Under the pieces are notes generated by a model. That model was not told the DNA's origin. It saw only the letters and a list, made by a program, of their open reading frames with translations, and did not search any database. Positions 1-6,744 of a stretch of DNA of 9,899 bases are shown one piece after another; the first letter of the stretch is position 1; each line of letters opens with the position of its first letter. The DNA lies in contig JALWEZ010000150.1 of the NCBI GenBank assembly GCA_027039165.1, positions 1 through 9,899 on the forward strand, read 5' to 3'. The stretch comes from Candidatus Moraniibacteriota bacterium. Lineage in GTDB: Bacteria > Patescibacteriota > Minisyncoccia > Moranbacterales > GCA-2747515. The translations under genes were made by a program, and so were the position numbers.

Positions 1-124
1 ATCTTTTTATACCAGTTTTTATTTTACCCAAAGAATACTTAATTCCATTTTTTTCGAAAATATCTATCAAAAGACCAGACTCATCTATATAGCTAGAATG
101 AGTTCCTTTTAGGCTTTTTTTCAT
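1..124 (-). CDS. N-terminal fragment of a small protein, possibly DUF2103 (predicted metal-binding)
   Basis: An ATG at 124 (minus strand) opens a frame that stays open for 41 codons to the window edge. It begins MKKSLKGTHSSYIDESG and continues through a hydrophobic helix-like stretch and KYSLGKIKTGIKR. The opening 'LKG-HS-I-EA' style followed by '-LGKI' resembles, from memory, the start of DUF2103 proteins (COG4031, predicted metal-binding, function unknown). Only the N-terminus is visible, so this is a family resemblance and not a firm assignment. The start lies 10 bp downstream of the proS stop codon on the same strand, so co-transcription with proS is likely. No Shine-Dalgarno motif precedes it. 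The rest of the gene lies outside the window. Confidence 0.5.
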   Translation of the reverse strand, partial: MKKSLKGTHSSYIDESGLLIDIFEKNGIKYSLGKIKTGIKR

Positions 125-134
125 AATAAAGAAA

Positions 135-1829
135 TTATTTTTTAAATATCGAAATAAGTTCTTCAATCGAAACTATTTTGCTTTCATCTTTACTTCTCTC
201 TTTTATTTCTACTCCACCATTTGTGATGGATTTATCTGAAATAATTACTCTATATGGAATACCTATCAAATCACTGTCAGCAAATTTTTCTCCTGGTCTT
301 TTATCTCTATCATCCCACAGAACCTCAACACCCTCTGTTTCTAATAACTTATATAATTCTTCAGCTTTTTTATCTTCTCCAATATTAATTAAATGAACTT
401 GAAACGGAGCAATTGATTCTGGCCACACAATTCCTTTTTCATCAGAAAATTTTTCAACTACTACACCCATCACTCTTGTTATACCAATACCATAAGAACC
501 CAAATACACAGGTTTTGTTTTTTCATCTTCGTCTACAAATGAAAGTCCCATCACTTCACCTTTATCTGTTCCAAAATTAAAAATATTTCCAACTTCCGAC
601 GTTTTGTAGGTTTCATATTTTTCCCCGCTATTTGGATCAATGTCTCCATCAATTGCCTCTGCTAAATCAAAAAACTCTTCTGGTTCATCTAAATCTACAC
701 CAAAATTCACATTTATATTGTGATAATTCGTTTTATTTGCTCCCATTTCAAAATTAATTCTACCTTGAGTTGAATAATCCCAATACTTTTCTATGCTCTC
801 AGGTAAATTAAGCATACCAGCATAACCAACTTCAGCATCAGTTAACTCAGTTACTTTCTGTGCATCCAAAAGTCTAACCCACTCTACTTTCAAAACTCTT
901 TTTAATTTTGACTCGTCTATATCTCTATCACCTCTTATAGCTACAGCTACTACTCTCTCATCATCCGTTTCAAATAATATTGTTTTTGTAGTTTTTTTAA
1001 CATCAATATTTAGAAATTTAGCCAAAACCTCAACTCCTATAAGACCCTCTCCTAACACTTCTTGCATTTGTTTTTTTTCTTCGTCTTTATCTTGAGGAGT
1101 TTGAATTTTAAGACTCACAATTTCTTGATTTAAATATCTATCTTTATTCGGAACTTTAAACACGATATCCTCTCCAATTTCTGTAATAGTCTGAAATTCA
1201 TGAGAAAATTCAGTAAATGCACCACCACTCGCAAAAACAACATGAGTATCTTCCCCAATTCCAACTCTTTGATAAAATTTATTATATGCAACAATTGCCC
1301 TTTGATAATATTCTTCCAATTCTTGTTTACTTTTACAAAAAGAATACATGTCTTTCATTATAAACTCACGTCCTCTAATAATTCCAGATTTTGCTCTCTC
1401 TTCATTTCTGAGTTTTGTCTGAAATTGAAACACAGACACAGGTAAATCTTTGTGTGAATTTATATGATTTATCATCATGTTAGTTATTGGTTCTTCATGA
1501 GACCAACCAAATCCAACTTCATTGCCGTTTTTTAGCTTTGATTTAAACCAAACATCCACTGTCTCATCATCCCAACGATTAGATTTTTGCCAAATTTGCT
1601 TTGATTGAAGTCCAGACATGATAATTTCTTCGCTATCAATTTTTTGCATCTCCTCTCTTGCAATTTGTTTAATTTTTTCGATAACTCTAAGACCAAGAGG
1701 TAAATAAGAATAAACACCAGCCATTTCTTTATGTATAAAACCAGCTCTTATTAGCAGTTTTGCGTTATTACTTTGTTCGTCTTTTGGGGCAAATTTTTGA
1801 GTTTTTGTAAATAATTTTGATTGTCTCAT
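135..1829 (-). CDS. proS: Prolyl-tRNA synthetase, bacterial type with editing domain
   Basis: Cytoplasmic class II aminoacyl-tRNA synthetase that charges tRNA-Pro with proline using ATP. The 564 residues match the usual bacterial (ProS type 1) length of about 570. Class II motif 1 lies around residues 46-75, motif 2 around 134-164 (FQTKLRNEERAKSG, then RGREFIMKDMYSF), and motif 3 at 444-460 (GSYGIGITRVMG). Between motifs 2 and 3, about residues 220-395 form the insertion (INS) domain that in this family hydrolyses Ala-tRNA-Pro; it contains the expected KTTKTILFE and GYAGMLNLPESI segments. The C-terminal anticodon-binding domain covers about 470-564 (IAPFQVHLINIG, RPGEKFADSDLIGIPYRVII). The GCYGIG cysteine of E. 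coli is serine here. It lies 109 bp downstream of rseP and 10 bp before the edge gene, and is probably the late part of an operon. Start chosen from the canonical MRQSKLF N-terminus. Confidence 0.97.
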   Translation of the reverse strand: MRQSKLFTKTQKFAPKDEQSNNAKLLIRAGFIHKEMAGVYSYLPLGLRVIEKIKQIAREEMQKIDSEEIIMSGLQSKQIWQKSNRWDDETVDVWFKSKLKNGNEVGFGWSHEEPITNMMINHINSHKDLPVSVFQFQTKLRNEERAKSGIIRGREFIMKDMYSFCKSKQELEEYYQRAIVAYNKFYQRVGIGEDTHVVFASGGAFTEFSHEFQTITEIGEDIVFKVPNKDRYLNQEIVSLKIQTPQDKDEEKKQMQEVLGEGLIGVEVLAKFLNIDVKKTTKTILFETDDERVVAVAIRGDRDIDESKLKRVLKVEWVRLLDAQKVTELTDAEVGYAGMLNLPESIEKYWDYSTQGRINFEMGANKTNYHNINVNFGVDLDEPEEFFDLAEAIDGDIDPNSGEKYETYKTSEVGNIFNFGTDKGEVMGLSFVDEDEKTKPVYLGSYGIGITRVMGVVVEKFSDEKGIVWPESIAPFQVHLINIGEDKKAEELYKLLETEGVEVLWDDRDKRPGEKFADSDLIGIPYRVIISDKSITNGGVEIKERSKDESKIVSIEELISIFKK

Positions 1830-1938
1830 ATTTTTGAATGTAAAATTGGATTATTTTTAGATAAATTATTAGATAAATATAAAACCTACCCAAATGGGGC
1901 AAAACTCAAAAAACATTTTATTTTTTACAAAACTCATA

Positions 1939-3096
1939 TTAAAAAAACCTTAGTATATCTTTTGCTGTTACTAATAGCATAAGAGCAATAAGAATAAAAA
2001 AACTTATTCCATGGATATAACCCTCCAGTTTTGCGTCGACTGGGTTTCCTTTTATTTTTTCTATTAAAAGGAACAAAATTCTACCTCCGTCAAGTGCTGG
2101 AATTGGTAATATATTTATTATTCCAAGATTCAAGCTTAACATTGCCATTAATACTAGTAAAGTTGTAAATCCTATTTTAAAAGCTTTTCCTGTCATTTCA
2201 GCGATACCCACTGGACCTGCAACATTCAAACCTGCTGGCATTCCATTTCCAGAAATAAGAGAGGTAATCATTTGTCCAAATGCACTAAAAGTCATATAAG
2301 TTGATACACCTGTCCTCTCTAATCCTTTCCATAAAGCTATGTGAGGCGGATAAGTAACTTTAACTGTCTGAGCAATCGATATTCCTAATGGTGTACCTTC
2401 TTCTGACTTTCTTAAAATTCCTTTTTTAACAAACTTTTCTTTACCTGCTATTCCATATATAGAAATCTCTTTTCCTGCATTTGCCTTTGTTACAGAAACT
2501 AAATCCTCTACACTAGCTATTTCATAACAACTACCGCTTACACAAATTTTCTCTATAAAATTCCCCATAGAAAGACCCATTTTAGCAGCTGGAGATTTTT
2601 GTCCATCATTTCCTTTTTCTTCTACTGTATTTATTTGGACTCTAGATTTATCAATAATTTTTGCATATTTTGACTGATTACTAGCTAATTCAGTAGTACC
2701 AAACATTGCTACAACACTAAAAAGAACCCAAGCCAACACAAAATTCATAAAAACTCCACCAGAGAGAACTTTAAACCTAACCCAAGTCGATTTAGAAGCA
2801 AAACTATCTGAATCTTTATTTTCTCCATCTTCACCTTTTATACGAACAAATCCCCCAAGAGGTATCCAATTAAAGGAATATAAAGTCTTATTTCCCATAT
2901 ATTCCTTATTTCCCAAAACTAATTTCCACTTCCCAGTTTTTGCATCCTTATAAACACCACCAAGCCTTGGAGGAAATCCAAAACCAAACTCATGACAAGT
3001 TATACCATTTCTACGCGCAGTAACAAAATGACCTGCTTCGTGTATAAAAACTAAAATCCCCAAAACAACAACAAACAAACCTACTGTAAAAATCAT
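1939..3096 (-). CDS. rseP: RseP-type M50 intramembrane zinc metalloprotease
   Basis: Site-2 protease that cleaves membrane-embedded substrates; in E. coli RseP cuts the anti-sigma factor RseA and residual signal peptides. The 385 residues show the family layout. The first transmembrane helix carries the zinc-binding HEAGH at residues 19-23, followed by FGFGFPPRLGG and WIPLGGFVRIKGED (77-90). A second helix spans about 110-132. A single PDZ domain covers about 145-240 (SPAAKMGL at 168-175); E. coli RseP has two. GPVGIAE lies at 294-300, a third helix at about 308-334 runs into NILPIPALDGG with the third zinc ligand Asp336, and a final helix covers about 363-385. The substrate here is unknown. 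It lies between frr and proS, as in many bacteria, but without the usual uppS-cdsA-dxr genes before it. An extended -10 promoter candidate sits upstream. Confidence 0.93.
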   Translation of the reverse strand: MIFTVGLFVVVLGILVFIHEAGHFVTARRNGITCHEFGFGFPPRLGGVYKDAKTGKWKLVLGNKEYMGNKTLYSFNWIPLGGFVRIKGEDGENKDSDSFASKSTWVRFKVLSGGVFMNFVLAWVLFSVVAMFGTTELASNQSKYAKIIDKSRVQINTVEEKGNDGQKSPAAKMGLSMGNFIEKICVSGSCYEIASVEDLVSVTKANAGKEISIYGIAGKEKFVKKGILRKSEEGTPLGISIAQTVKVTYPPHIALWKGLERTGVSTYMTFSAFGQMITSLISGNGMPAGLNVAGPVGIAEMTGKAFKIGFTTLLVLMAMLSLNLGIINILPIPALDGGRILFLLIEKIKGNPVDAKLEGYIHGISFFILIALMLLVTAKDILRFF

Positions 3097-3142
3097 ATTA
3101 TTATTTTAAATTATAAATTTTGTGCCTAATCTCACTTAATCA

Positions 3143-3151
3143 AGTATATCA
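3143..3151 (-). promoter_or_regulatory. Extended -10 promoter candidate for rseP
   Basis: On the minus strand the intergenic region before rseP contains TGATATACT, an extended -10 element (TGn followed by TATACT). No good -35 hexamer is found at 17 bp, which is usual for extended -10 promoters. Transcription would start near 3136, giving a leader of about 40 nt before the ATG at 3096. This could let rseP-proS be transcribed independently of frr. Confidence 0.45.
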
Positions 3152-3201
3152 CAAAAACTTATTTATCTATATAATAAACAGTTTGAAGTATTCAAAAAAC
3201 A

Positions 3202-3759
3202 TCAAATTGTCATTATATCCTCTTCTTTCTTTTTGTTAATTTCATCAATTTCGTGAATATAAGAATCCACAACTTTTTGTAATTTTTCTTTTGCCACAAA
3301 TTTCTCATCTTCAGAAACATTTTCTTCTTTTTCTTTTGTAAGTATTTCTTTCCATATACTTTCTCTGATACTTCTAATACTTATTTTTGCTTCTTCCGTT
3401 TTTTGATTTAACACTTTTACTAAATCCTTTCTATTTTGCTCTGTCATAGGAGGTAATGAGATTCTTATGACTACCCCATCATTTGCTGGTGTAATACCCA
3501 AATCAGACTTTATAATGGTTTGTTCTATAGCATCCAAAATAGATTTATCCCAAGGTTGAATCAAAATTTGTCTAGCCTCAGGAATACTAATATTTGCTGC
3601 TTGTTTTAATTCTGTGGGAGTTCCATAATAATCAACTTTTAAATTCTCAACCAAACTTGCATTAGCACGTCCAGTACGCAATTTACCACATTCCACAAGT
3701 AAGTGTTGTACTGCATTCTCAAAATCACTTTTCTTACTATCTATTATTTCTGTATACAT
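3202..3759 (-). CDS. frr: Ribosome recycling factor
   Basis: Binds post-termination ribosomes and, with EF-G, splits them and releases mRNA and deacylated tRNA. The 185 residues equal the canonical length. Conserved signatures include LRTGRANASL (27-36), the domain II segment YYGTPTELKQAANISIPEAR (44-63) with ILIQPWD, DGVVIRISLPPMTEQNRKDL (94-113), and both arginines of the R129-x-x-R132 pair of the three-helix bundle. The following stretch, ESIWKEIL, is more divergent than the usual RRDAND. The C-terminus is the typical IMTI, immediately followed by TGA, which shows UGA is a stop here. It lies 39 bp downstream of the propeller lipoprotein gene and may be co-transcribed with it. The leader is pure A/T-rich sequence without a Shine-Dalgarno motif. 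Confidence 0.96.
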   Translation of the reverse strand: MYTEIIDSKKSDFENAVQHLLVECGKLRTGRANASLVENLKVDYYGTPTELKQAANISIPEARQILIQPWDKSILDAIEQTIIKSDLGITPANDGVVIRISLPPMTEQNRKDLVKVLNQKTEEAKISIRSIRESIWKEILTKEKEENVSEDEKFVAKEKLQKVVDSYIHEIDEINKKKEEDIMTI

Positions 3760-3798
3760 CTTATTATTTATTTAACTTTTTCTTATTATTTATCAACT

Positions 3799-5004
3799 CT
3801 AAAAACTAAAAATACTTTTCTTTTTTTTCACTATAGCCTTTAATCCCAAAAATATTTCTTTTGGATTTTTATGCCCATACTTTGCTATAACAACATCTCT
3901 ACTACTTTTTGTATCAGTTATTGCCCATTCATTTTCCTTACTAGGTCTTACATACACATCTTTTCCTGCAACATAAAGCATCCCATATCCCTCTGGTGCC
4001 GCATCTAAACCTCTTATAGGAAGCCCTTTTGACGATGCTATGATTTCCACTTCCTTCCATGAAACACCATAATCCCTAGAAACAAACAGTCCCTTATTTG
4101 TCCCAACATACAAGACACCAGCAGCTTTTGGATGAGCCATAAATGAATACAGAGTACCACTATACATAATATCACCTATCTTTTTATTCTTTTCCCTTTG
4201 ACACTTATATTTATCTTTTTCTATCTTACATTCTTCTTTTATTCGCTGTTTCATAGCCTCCTTTTCTCTCTGAGAAACTTTGACCAAATTTTCCCAAGTA
4301 TCTCCTCCATCATTTGAACGCAAGATTTCATTTTTGTCTGCATAAGCATAAACTATATTTGAATCTTTTGCGTCAAATGAAATTCTTGAAAATTTGGTTT
4401 TTCCATTTACCACATTAGTCCAAGTTTCTCCACCATTTACACTCCTAGATAATGTAGAATAACCTTTTGCAGTAACGTTTGTGCCTATAAAAACAATATT
4501 TGGATTCGCTGGAGAAATTGCAAGTGCCGTAACGCTTGTGTTTGTAACTGGTTCAGAGTAAACAAGTTCCCACTTCTTTCCACCATCCTCTGTTTTAAAA
4601 AGACGTCCTCTTCCTTTAAATATCGCACTAGCGTACACAACATTTGTGTCTATCGGCTCTATAGCCATAACTGGAGTATACGTTGGAGCAAAATTCAGTC
4701 TCTCCCATTTTTTCCCTTTGTTTAGTGTTTTAAATATGCCATTTTTTTCAGTTCCAACATACATTGTATCAGTATTTACTGGATCAATAACTAAAGAAAT
4801 AACGTTCATAGTAGCCAAAGATTTTCCTTGTTTTTTGTCCTTTGTTTCAACAACGCTTCTAGGCTCAAAAGTTCTACCACCATCTTCACTCATAAGAATA
4901 CCTCCATACATTAACTTCGACTTCGTCTCTTCTTTTTTGCCTCCACAACCTGCTAATAAAAAAACTACTAACAAACTAATAAATATAATATGTTTATTTT
5001 TCAT
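3799..5004 (-). CDS. Lipoprotein with BNR/Asp-box beta-propeller (Ycf48/sortilin-like repeats)
   Basis: Exported lipoprotein of 401 residues. A Lys-containing N-terminus and hydrophobic stretch end in the lipobox LAGC (17-20), with Cys20 as predicted lipid anchor and GGKKEETKSK as a flexible tether. The rest is a beta-propeller made of Asp-box motifs: SEDGGRTFE (39-47), TLNKGKKWE (93-101), TEDGGKKWE (138-146), SVNGGETWT (188-196), SNDGGDTWE (230-238) and SRDYGVSWK (309-317). Each blade also carries a 'DPVNTDTMYVGT'-type strand (residues 74-85 and equivalents). A highly charged, probably helical insertion at about 244-278 with Cys259 and Cys268 interrupts the propeller between the fifth and sixth boxes. 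Related propellers include Ycf48 and Vps10/sortilin domains, which bind proteins; glycosidases also use Asp-boxes, but no catalytic residues can be recognised. Function is unknown, presumably a binding or assembly role at the membrane surface. It ends in TAG and is followed by frr after 39 bp. Confidence 0.85.
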   Translation of the reverse strand: MKNKHIIFISLLVVFLLAGCGGKKEETKSKLMYGGILMSEDGGRTFEPRSVVETKDKKQGKSLATMNVISLVIDPVNTDTMYVGTEKNGIFKTLNKGKKWERLNFAPTYTPVMAIEPIDTNVVYASAIFKGRGRLFKTEDGGKKWELVYSEPVTNTSVTALAISPANPNIVFIGTNVTAKGYSTLSRSVNGGETWTNVVNGKTKFSRISFDAKDSNIVYAYADKNEILRSNDGGDTWENLVKVSQREKEAMKQRIKEECKIEKDKYKCQREKNKKIGDIMYSGTLYSFMAHPKAAGVLYVGTNKGLFVSRDYGVSWKEVEIIASSKGLPIRGLDAAPEGYGMLYVAGKDVYVRPSKENEWAITDTKSSRDVVIAKYGHKNPKEIFLGLKAIVKKKKSIFSF

Positions 5005-5010
5005 ATTTAT

Positions 5011-5038
5011 ATTATATCAAATTTAGACAAATATGCAA
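5011..5038 (-). promoter_or_regulatory. Promoter of the lipoprotein gene, extended -10, possibly leaderless
   Basis: Minus-strand TGATATAAT (5011-5019) is a consensus extended -10 element. A weak -35, TTGCAT (5033-5038), lies 16 bp upstream. The -10 hexamer ends only 6 bp before the ATG at 5004, so initiation at the usual distance would fall at or next to the start codon, implying a leaderless or nearly leaderless mRNA. The ATG is supported by the signal peptide, so a later start is unlikely. Confidence 0.55.
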
Positions 5039-5053
5039 AAATTTGTTGTTGCG

Positions 5054-5081
5054 TTGCAATTTAGAAAAAATAATGTATAAT
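5054..5081 (+). promoter_or_regulatory. Promoter of tRNA-Gln
   Basis: TTGCAA (5054-5059) and a perfect TATAAT (5076-5081) are separated by 16 bp on the plus strand. The predicted start near 5088 leaves a short 5' leader for RNase P to remove before the tRNA at 5095. It is arranged back to back with the lipoprotein promoter. Confidence 0.65.
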
Positions 5082-5094
5082 TATTATGTAATAG

Positions 5095-5166
5095 TGAGAT
5101 GTGGCCAAGCGGTAAGGCATCTGGTTCTGGTCCAGTGTATCGGGGGTTCGAATCCCTCCATCTCAG
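5095..5166 (+). tRNA. tRNA-Gln (anticodon CUG)
   Basis: A 72-nt cloverleaf can be folded by eye. The acceptor stem TGAGATG/CATCTCA has 7 pairs with discriminator G. The D stem is GCC/GGC with loop AAGCGGTAA. The anticodon stem is TCTGG/CCAGT with a T-T mismatch at the 27-43 pair, and the loop TTCTGGT places CTG at 5127-5129. The T arm is GGGGG-TTCGAAT-CCCTC with one G-U pair. The D-arm sequence GCCAAGCGGTAAGGCA matches the standard bacterial tRNA-Gln. The 3' CCA is not encoded, so a CCA-adding enzyme is needed. It reads CAG; CAA codons, common in this AT-rich window, need a UUG isoacceptor elsewhere. Many bacteria charge tRNA-Gln through GatCAB transamidation, but nothing here shows which route is used. 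Confidence 0.96.
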
Positions 5167-5204
5167 CTTTTTAGAAAAAATTTACTTAAGTAGTTAAATT
5201 AAAT

Positions 5205-5825
5205 ATGTCGATTTTGGTGTTTGATGGGGTTAGCGGAGCAGGAAAATCTGTTTTACTAAATGCTTTTCAAAATTTTTTAGTTAAGGAGCGTTCTAATTAT
5301 TCAAAAGTTTTTCTTTGTGAACATTTAACTGAACGTTATTTTGAAAATAAAACTACTAACAAAGAGTCTGTAGAAAAACACATACTTAAAATATTAAGCA
5401 TAGCCAAAGACATACAATCAATTCAAAACGAAAGTCGATTTAGTAAAAATCAAAAAATTTTATCAATAGCAATAGAGAGACTTTTTTTAACATTTATAAG
5501 TAAAGATTTACTTGATATAGATTTTTTCCAAAAGCACAATGAATTCATTCAAAGTTTGGATATTAAAAGTGTATTCTTGTATATACCAAATGATGTTATT
5601 TACAAAAGAATAAAATCTACACTCAACTATCGAAATGAACATTGGACACAATATATAAACTCTCTCGGAGGATTAGAAAAATCTGTTAAGTATTTTAGCA
5701 CTCAACAAGAAAAGATGTTAAGCTCCCAAAAACTATTAGCAAATTTTATAAAAAATAAGACCATAGAGGTAAGAAACATCCAGCTACTTGAAGACGACAA
5801 CTTGTTTAAAAAACTTCTTAAATAA
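5205..5825 (+). CDS. P-loop kinase-like protein (deoxynucleoside/nucleotide kinase fold)
   Basis: Cytoplasmic 206-residue protein with no signal peptide. A Walker A motif GVSGAGKS lies at residues 8-15, right after a beta strand (ILVFD), the usual position in nucleoside and nucleotide kinases. Further kinase-like landmarks are Glu91-Arg92 (AIERLFLTF), comparable to the ERS/DR motif that contacts substrate and phosphates in deoxynucleoside and thymidylate kinases, and the strand-helix KSVFLYIPNDVIYKRI (121-136), comparable to the LDxPPEVxxxRI segment before the lid. Basic and aromatic residues follow in the lid region (LNYRNEHW). The substrate cannot be told; a divergent deoxynucleoside kinase is the best guess, and another small-molecule kinase is possible. 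It starts 38 bp after tRNA-Gln on the same strand with no terminator between, so it may be transcribed from the tRNA promoter. It ends 2 bp from the opposing gene. No Shine-Dalgarno motif is present. Confidence 0.75.
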   Translation: MSILVFDGVSGAGKSVLLNAFQNFLVKERSNYSKVFLCEHLTERYFENKTTNKESVEKHILKILSIAKDIQSIQNESRFSKNQKILSIAIERLFLTFISKDLLDIDFFQKHNEFIQSLDIKSVFLYIPNDVIYKRIKSTLNYRNEHWTQYINSLGGLEKSVKYFSTQQEKMLSSQKLLANFIKNKTIEVRNIQLLEDDNLFKKLLK

Positions 5826-5827
5826 AT

Positions 5828-6703
5828 TTATCGTGTTTTAACTAAACAAGCACAAGGACACTTTAAACCTTCAATTTTTCCAATTAATTTTCCATCATAA
5901 CTAGTTTCACCCAAAGTATTCCAAACTTTTCCTCCCTTAGCAACACATTCTTTTTCTGTTATTATATTTTTTGGTAATTCAATCGAATTATTTTTGTTAT
6001 TATTTGGACATTTTTCAAATTCACAATTTGGACCAGTTCGTCCAACATAAGTTCCATCACCACAAGATTTTACCTCCATAGTACAAATTGGACCATTGCC
6101 ATCACTGTCAAATCCTGGACCAGGATTTTTGGGTTGATTTGGTTCTATTCTTGGAGTATCTATCGGCACTGGTACAAAATCATCACCTTCGGGATTATTT
6201 AAAGTTTGACACCAAGTATATGAACCTGGACATCTTAGCGCCATTGGTTCAAGTCCCTTTCCGCAACTTTCTTTTCCATCAAGTAACAATTTAGTTGCAC
6301 CAACTACTTCCATTGCTTTCACAGAATCCAGACAACATTTTTTAAAATCATTTGTCTTACATTTATCTTTCAAGCTTTGATAGAAATTTGCCTTGCTTGT
6401 TTCATTTACTGTTAAAGACTTGCACCAAGTAAATGAATCTGCGCAATTAAGCATTTCTCTTTCATATCCATAATTACAAACTCCGGTATCGCTATCTATT
6501 ACTGTTGCGCCATCACTTTTCATTCTTTTCACAGATTCAATGCAACAGTCTTTATTCTCTTTCAGATTACATTTCTGTTTTAATCCTTGGTAATATACAT
6601 CTGGAGTTGAAATTCTATCTGACCTGTCTGTTTGGTGTTGATAAAACGTATATCCAATTAGAATTACTAATACTACTATTGTCCCTAAAATTATTTTTTT
6701 CAT
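5828..6703 (-). CDS. Membrane-anchored Cys-rich protein with duplicated six-Cys module
   Basis: A 291-residue exported protein of unknown function. One N-terminal hydrophobic helix (about residues 4-20) is followed by a polar region and has no clear signal-peptidase site or lipobox, so it is probably anchored facing outward. Residues 37-97 and 107-168 are two copies of a roughly 60-residue module starting YYQGLK or FYQSLK, with cysteines at 45, 53, 54, 76, 87, 94 and 115, 123, 124, 147, 158, 165 and ending in TWC. A Pro-rich linker (about 171-197) leads to a Cys module at 207-232, CTMEVKSC-DGTYVGRTGPNCEF-KCP, which I associate with CPR surface proteins, and then a C-terminal segment with Cys253 and CPCAC (282-286). 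All 20 cysteines lie outside the helix, which suggests disulfides or metal binding. It has its own promoter candidate and is separated from the upstream gene by a terminator. Confidence 0.8.
   Translation of the reverse strand: MKKIILGTIVVLVILIGYTFYQHQTDRSDRISTPDVYYQGLKQKCNLKENKDCCIESVKRMKSDGATVIDSDTGVCNYGYEREMLNCADSFTWCKSLTVNETSKANFYQSLKDKCKTNDFKKCCLDSVKAMEVVGATKLLLDGKESCGKGLEPMALRCPGSYTWCQTLNNPEGDDFVPVPIDTPRIEPNQPKNPGPGFDSDGNGPICTMEVKSCGDGTYVGRTGPNCEFEKCPNNNKNNSIELPKNIITEKECVAKGGKVWNTLGETSYDGKLIGKIEGLKCPCACLVKTR
6200..6595 (-). repeat. Two tandem copies of a ~60-residue six-Cys module (coding)
   Basis: Copy 1 is 6413-6595 and copy 2 is 6200-6385 on the minus strand. Both share YYQGLK/FYQSLK, a Cys, a CC pair, SVK-M---GAT, three more cysteines and a closing FTWC/YTWC. 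The copies have clearly diverged at the protein level, so this is an old duplication. Confidence 0.8.
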
Positions 6704-6744
6704 AAAATTTATATAAAATTAAAGCTTTATAGATTTACCTATAT

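Noticed and set aside
178..396. Short plus-strand open frames opposite proS and the other minus-strand genes (e.g. 178-396, 1200-1445, 4646-5026, 9526-9726)
   Set aside because: They lie antisense to well-supported conserved genes and show no recognisable protein features of their own.
1889..1936. Small palindrome CCCAAATGGG (1889-1898) and a 9-bp direct repeat CAAAACTCA (1900-1908, 1928-1936) between rseP and proS
   Set aside because: Short matches in low-complexity AT-rich DNA. They could be an operator or leader element for proS, but nothing else supports it.
3182..3196. Inverted repeat TTTGAA-GTA-TTCAAA just after the frr stop, possible terminator
   Set aside because: The stem is only 6 A/T-rich pairs and no T-run follows on the minus strand; too weak to call.
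3202..3204. UGA recoding (Gly or Trp) as in some CPR-related lineages
   Set aside because: TGA follows directly after the canonical RRF C-terminus, no conserved position in any gene needs an in-frame TGA, and tryptophans are encoded by TGG.
5095..6703. tRNA-Gln as an integration site for a genomic island
   Set aside because: No integrase or transposase gene, and no second copy of the tRNA 3' end is visible in the window.
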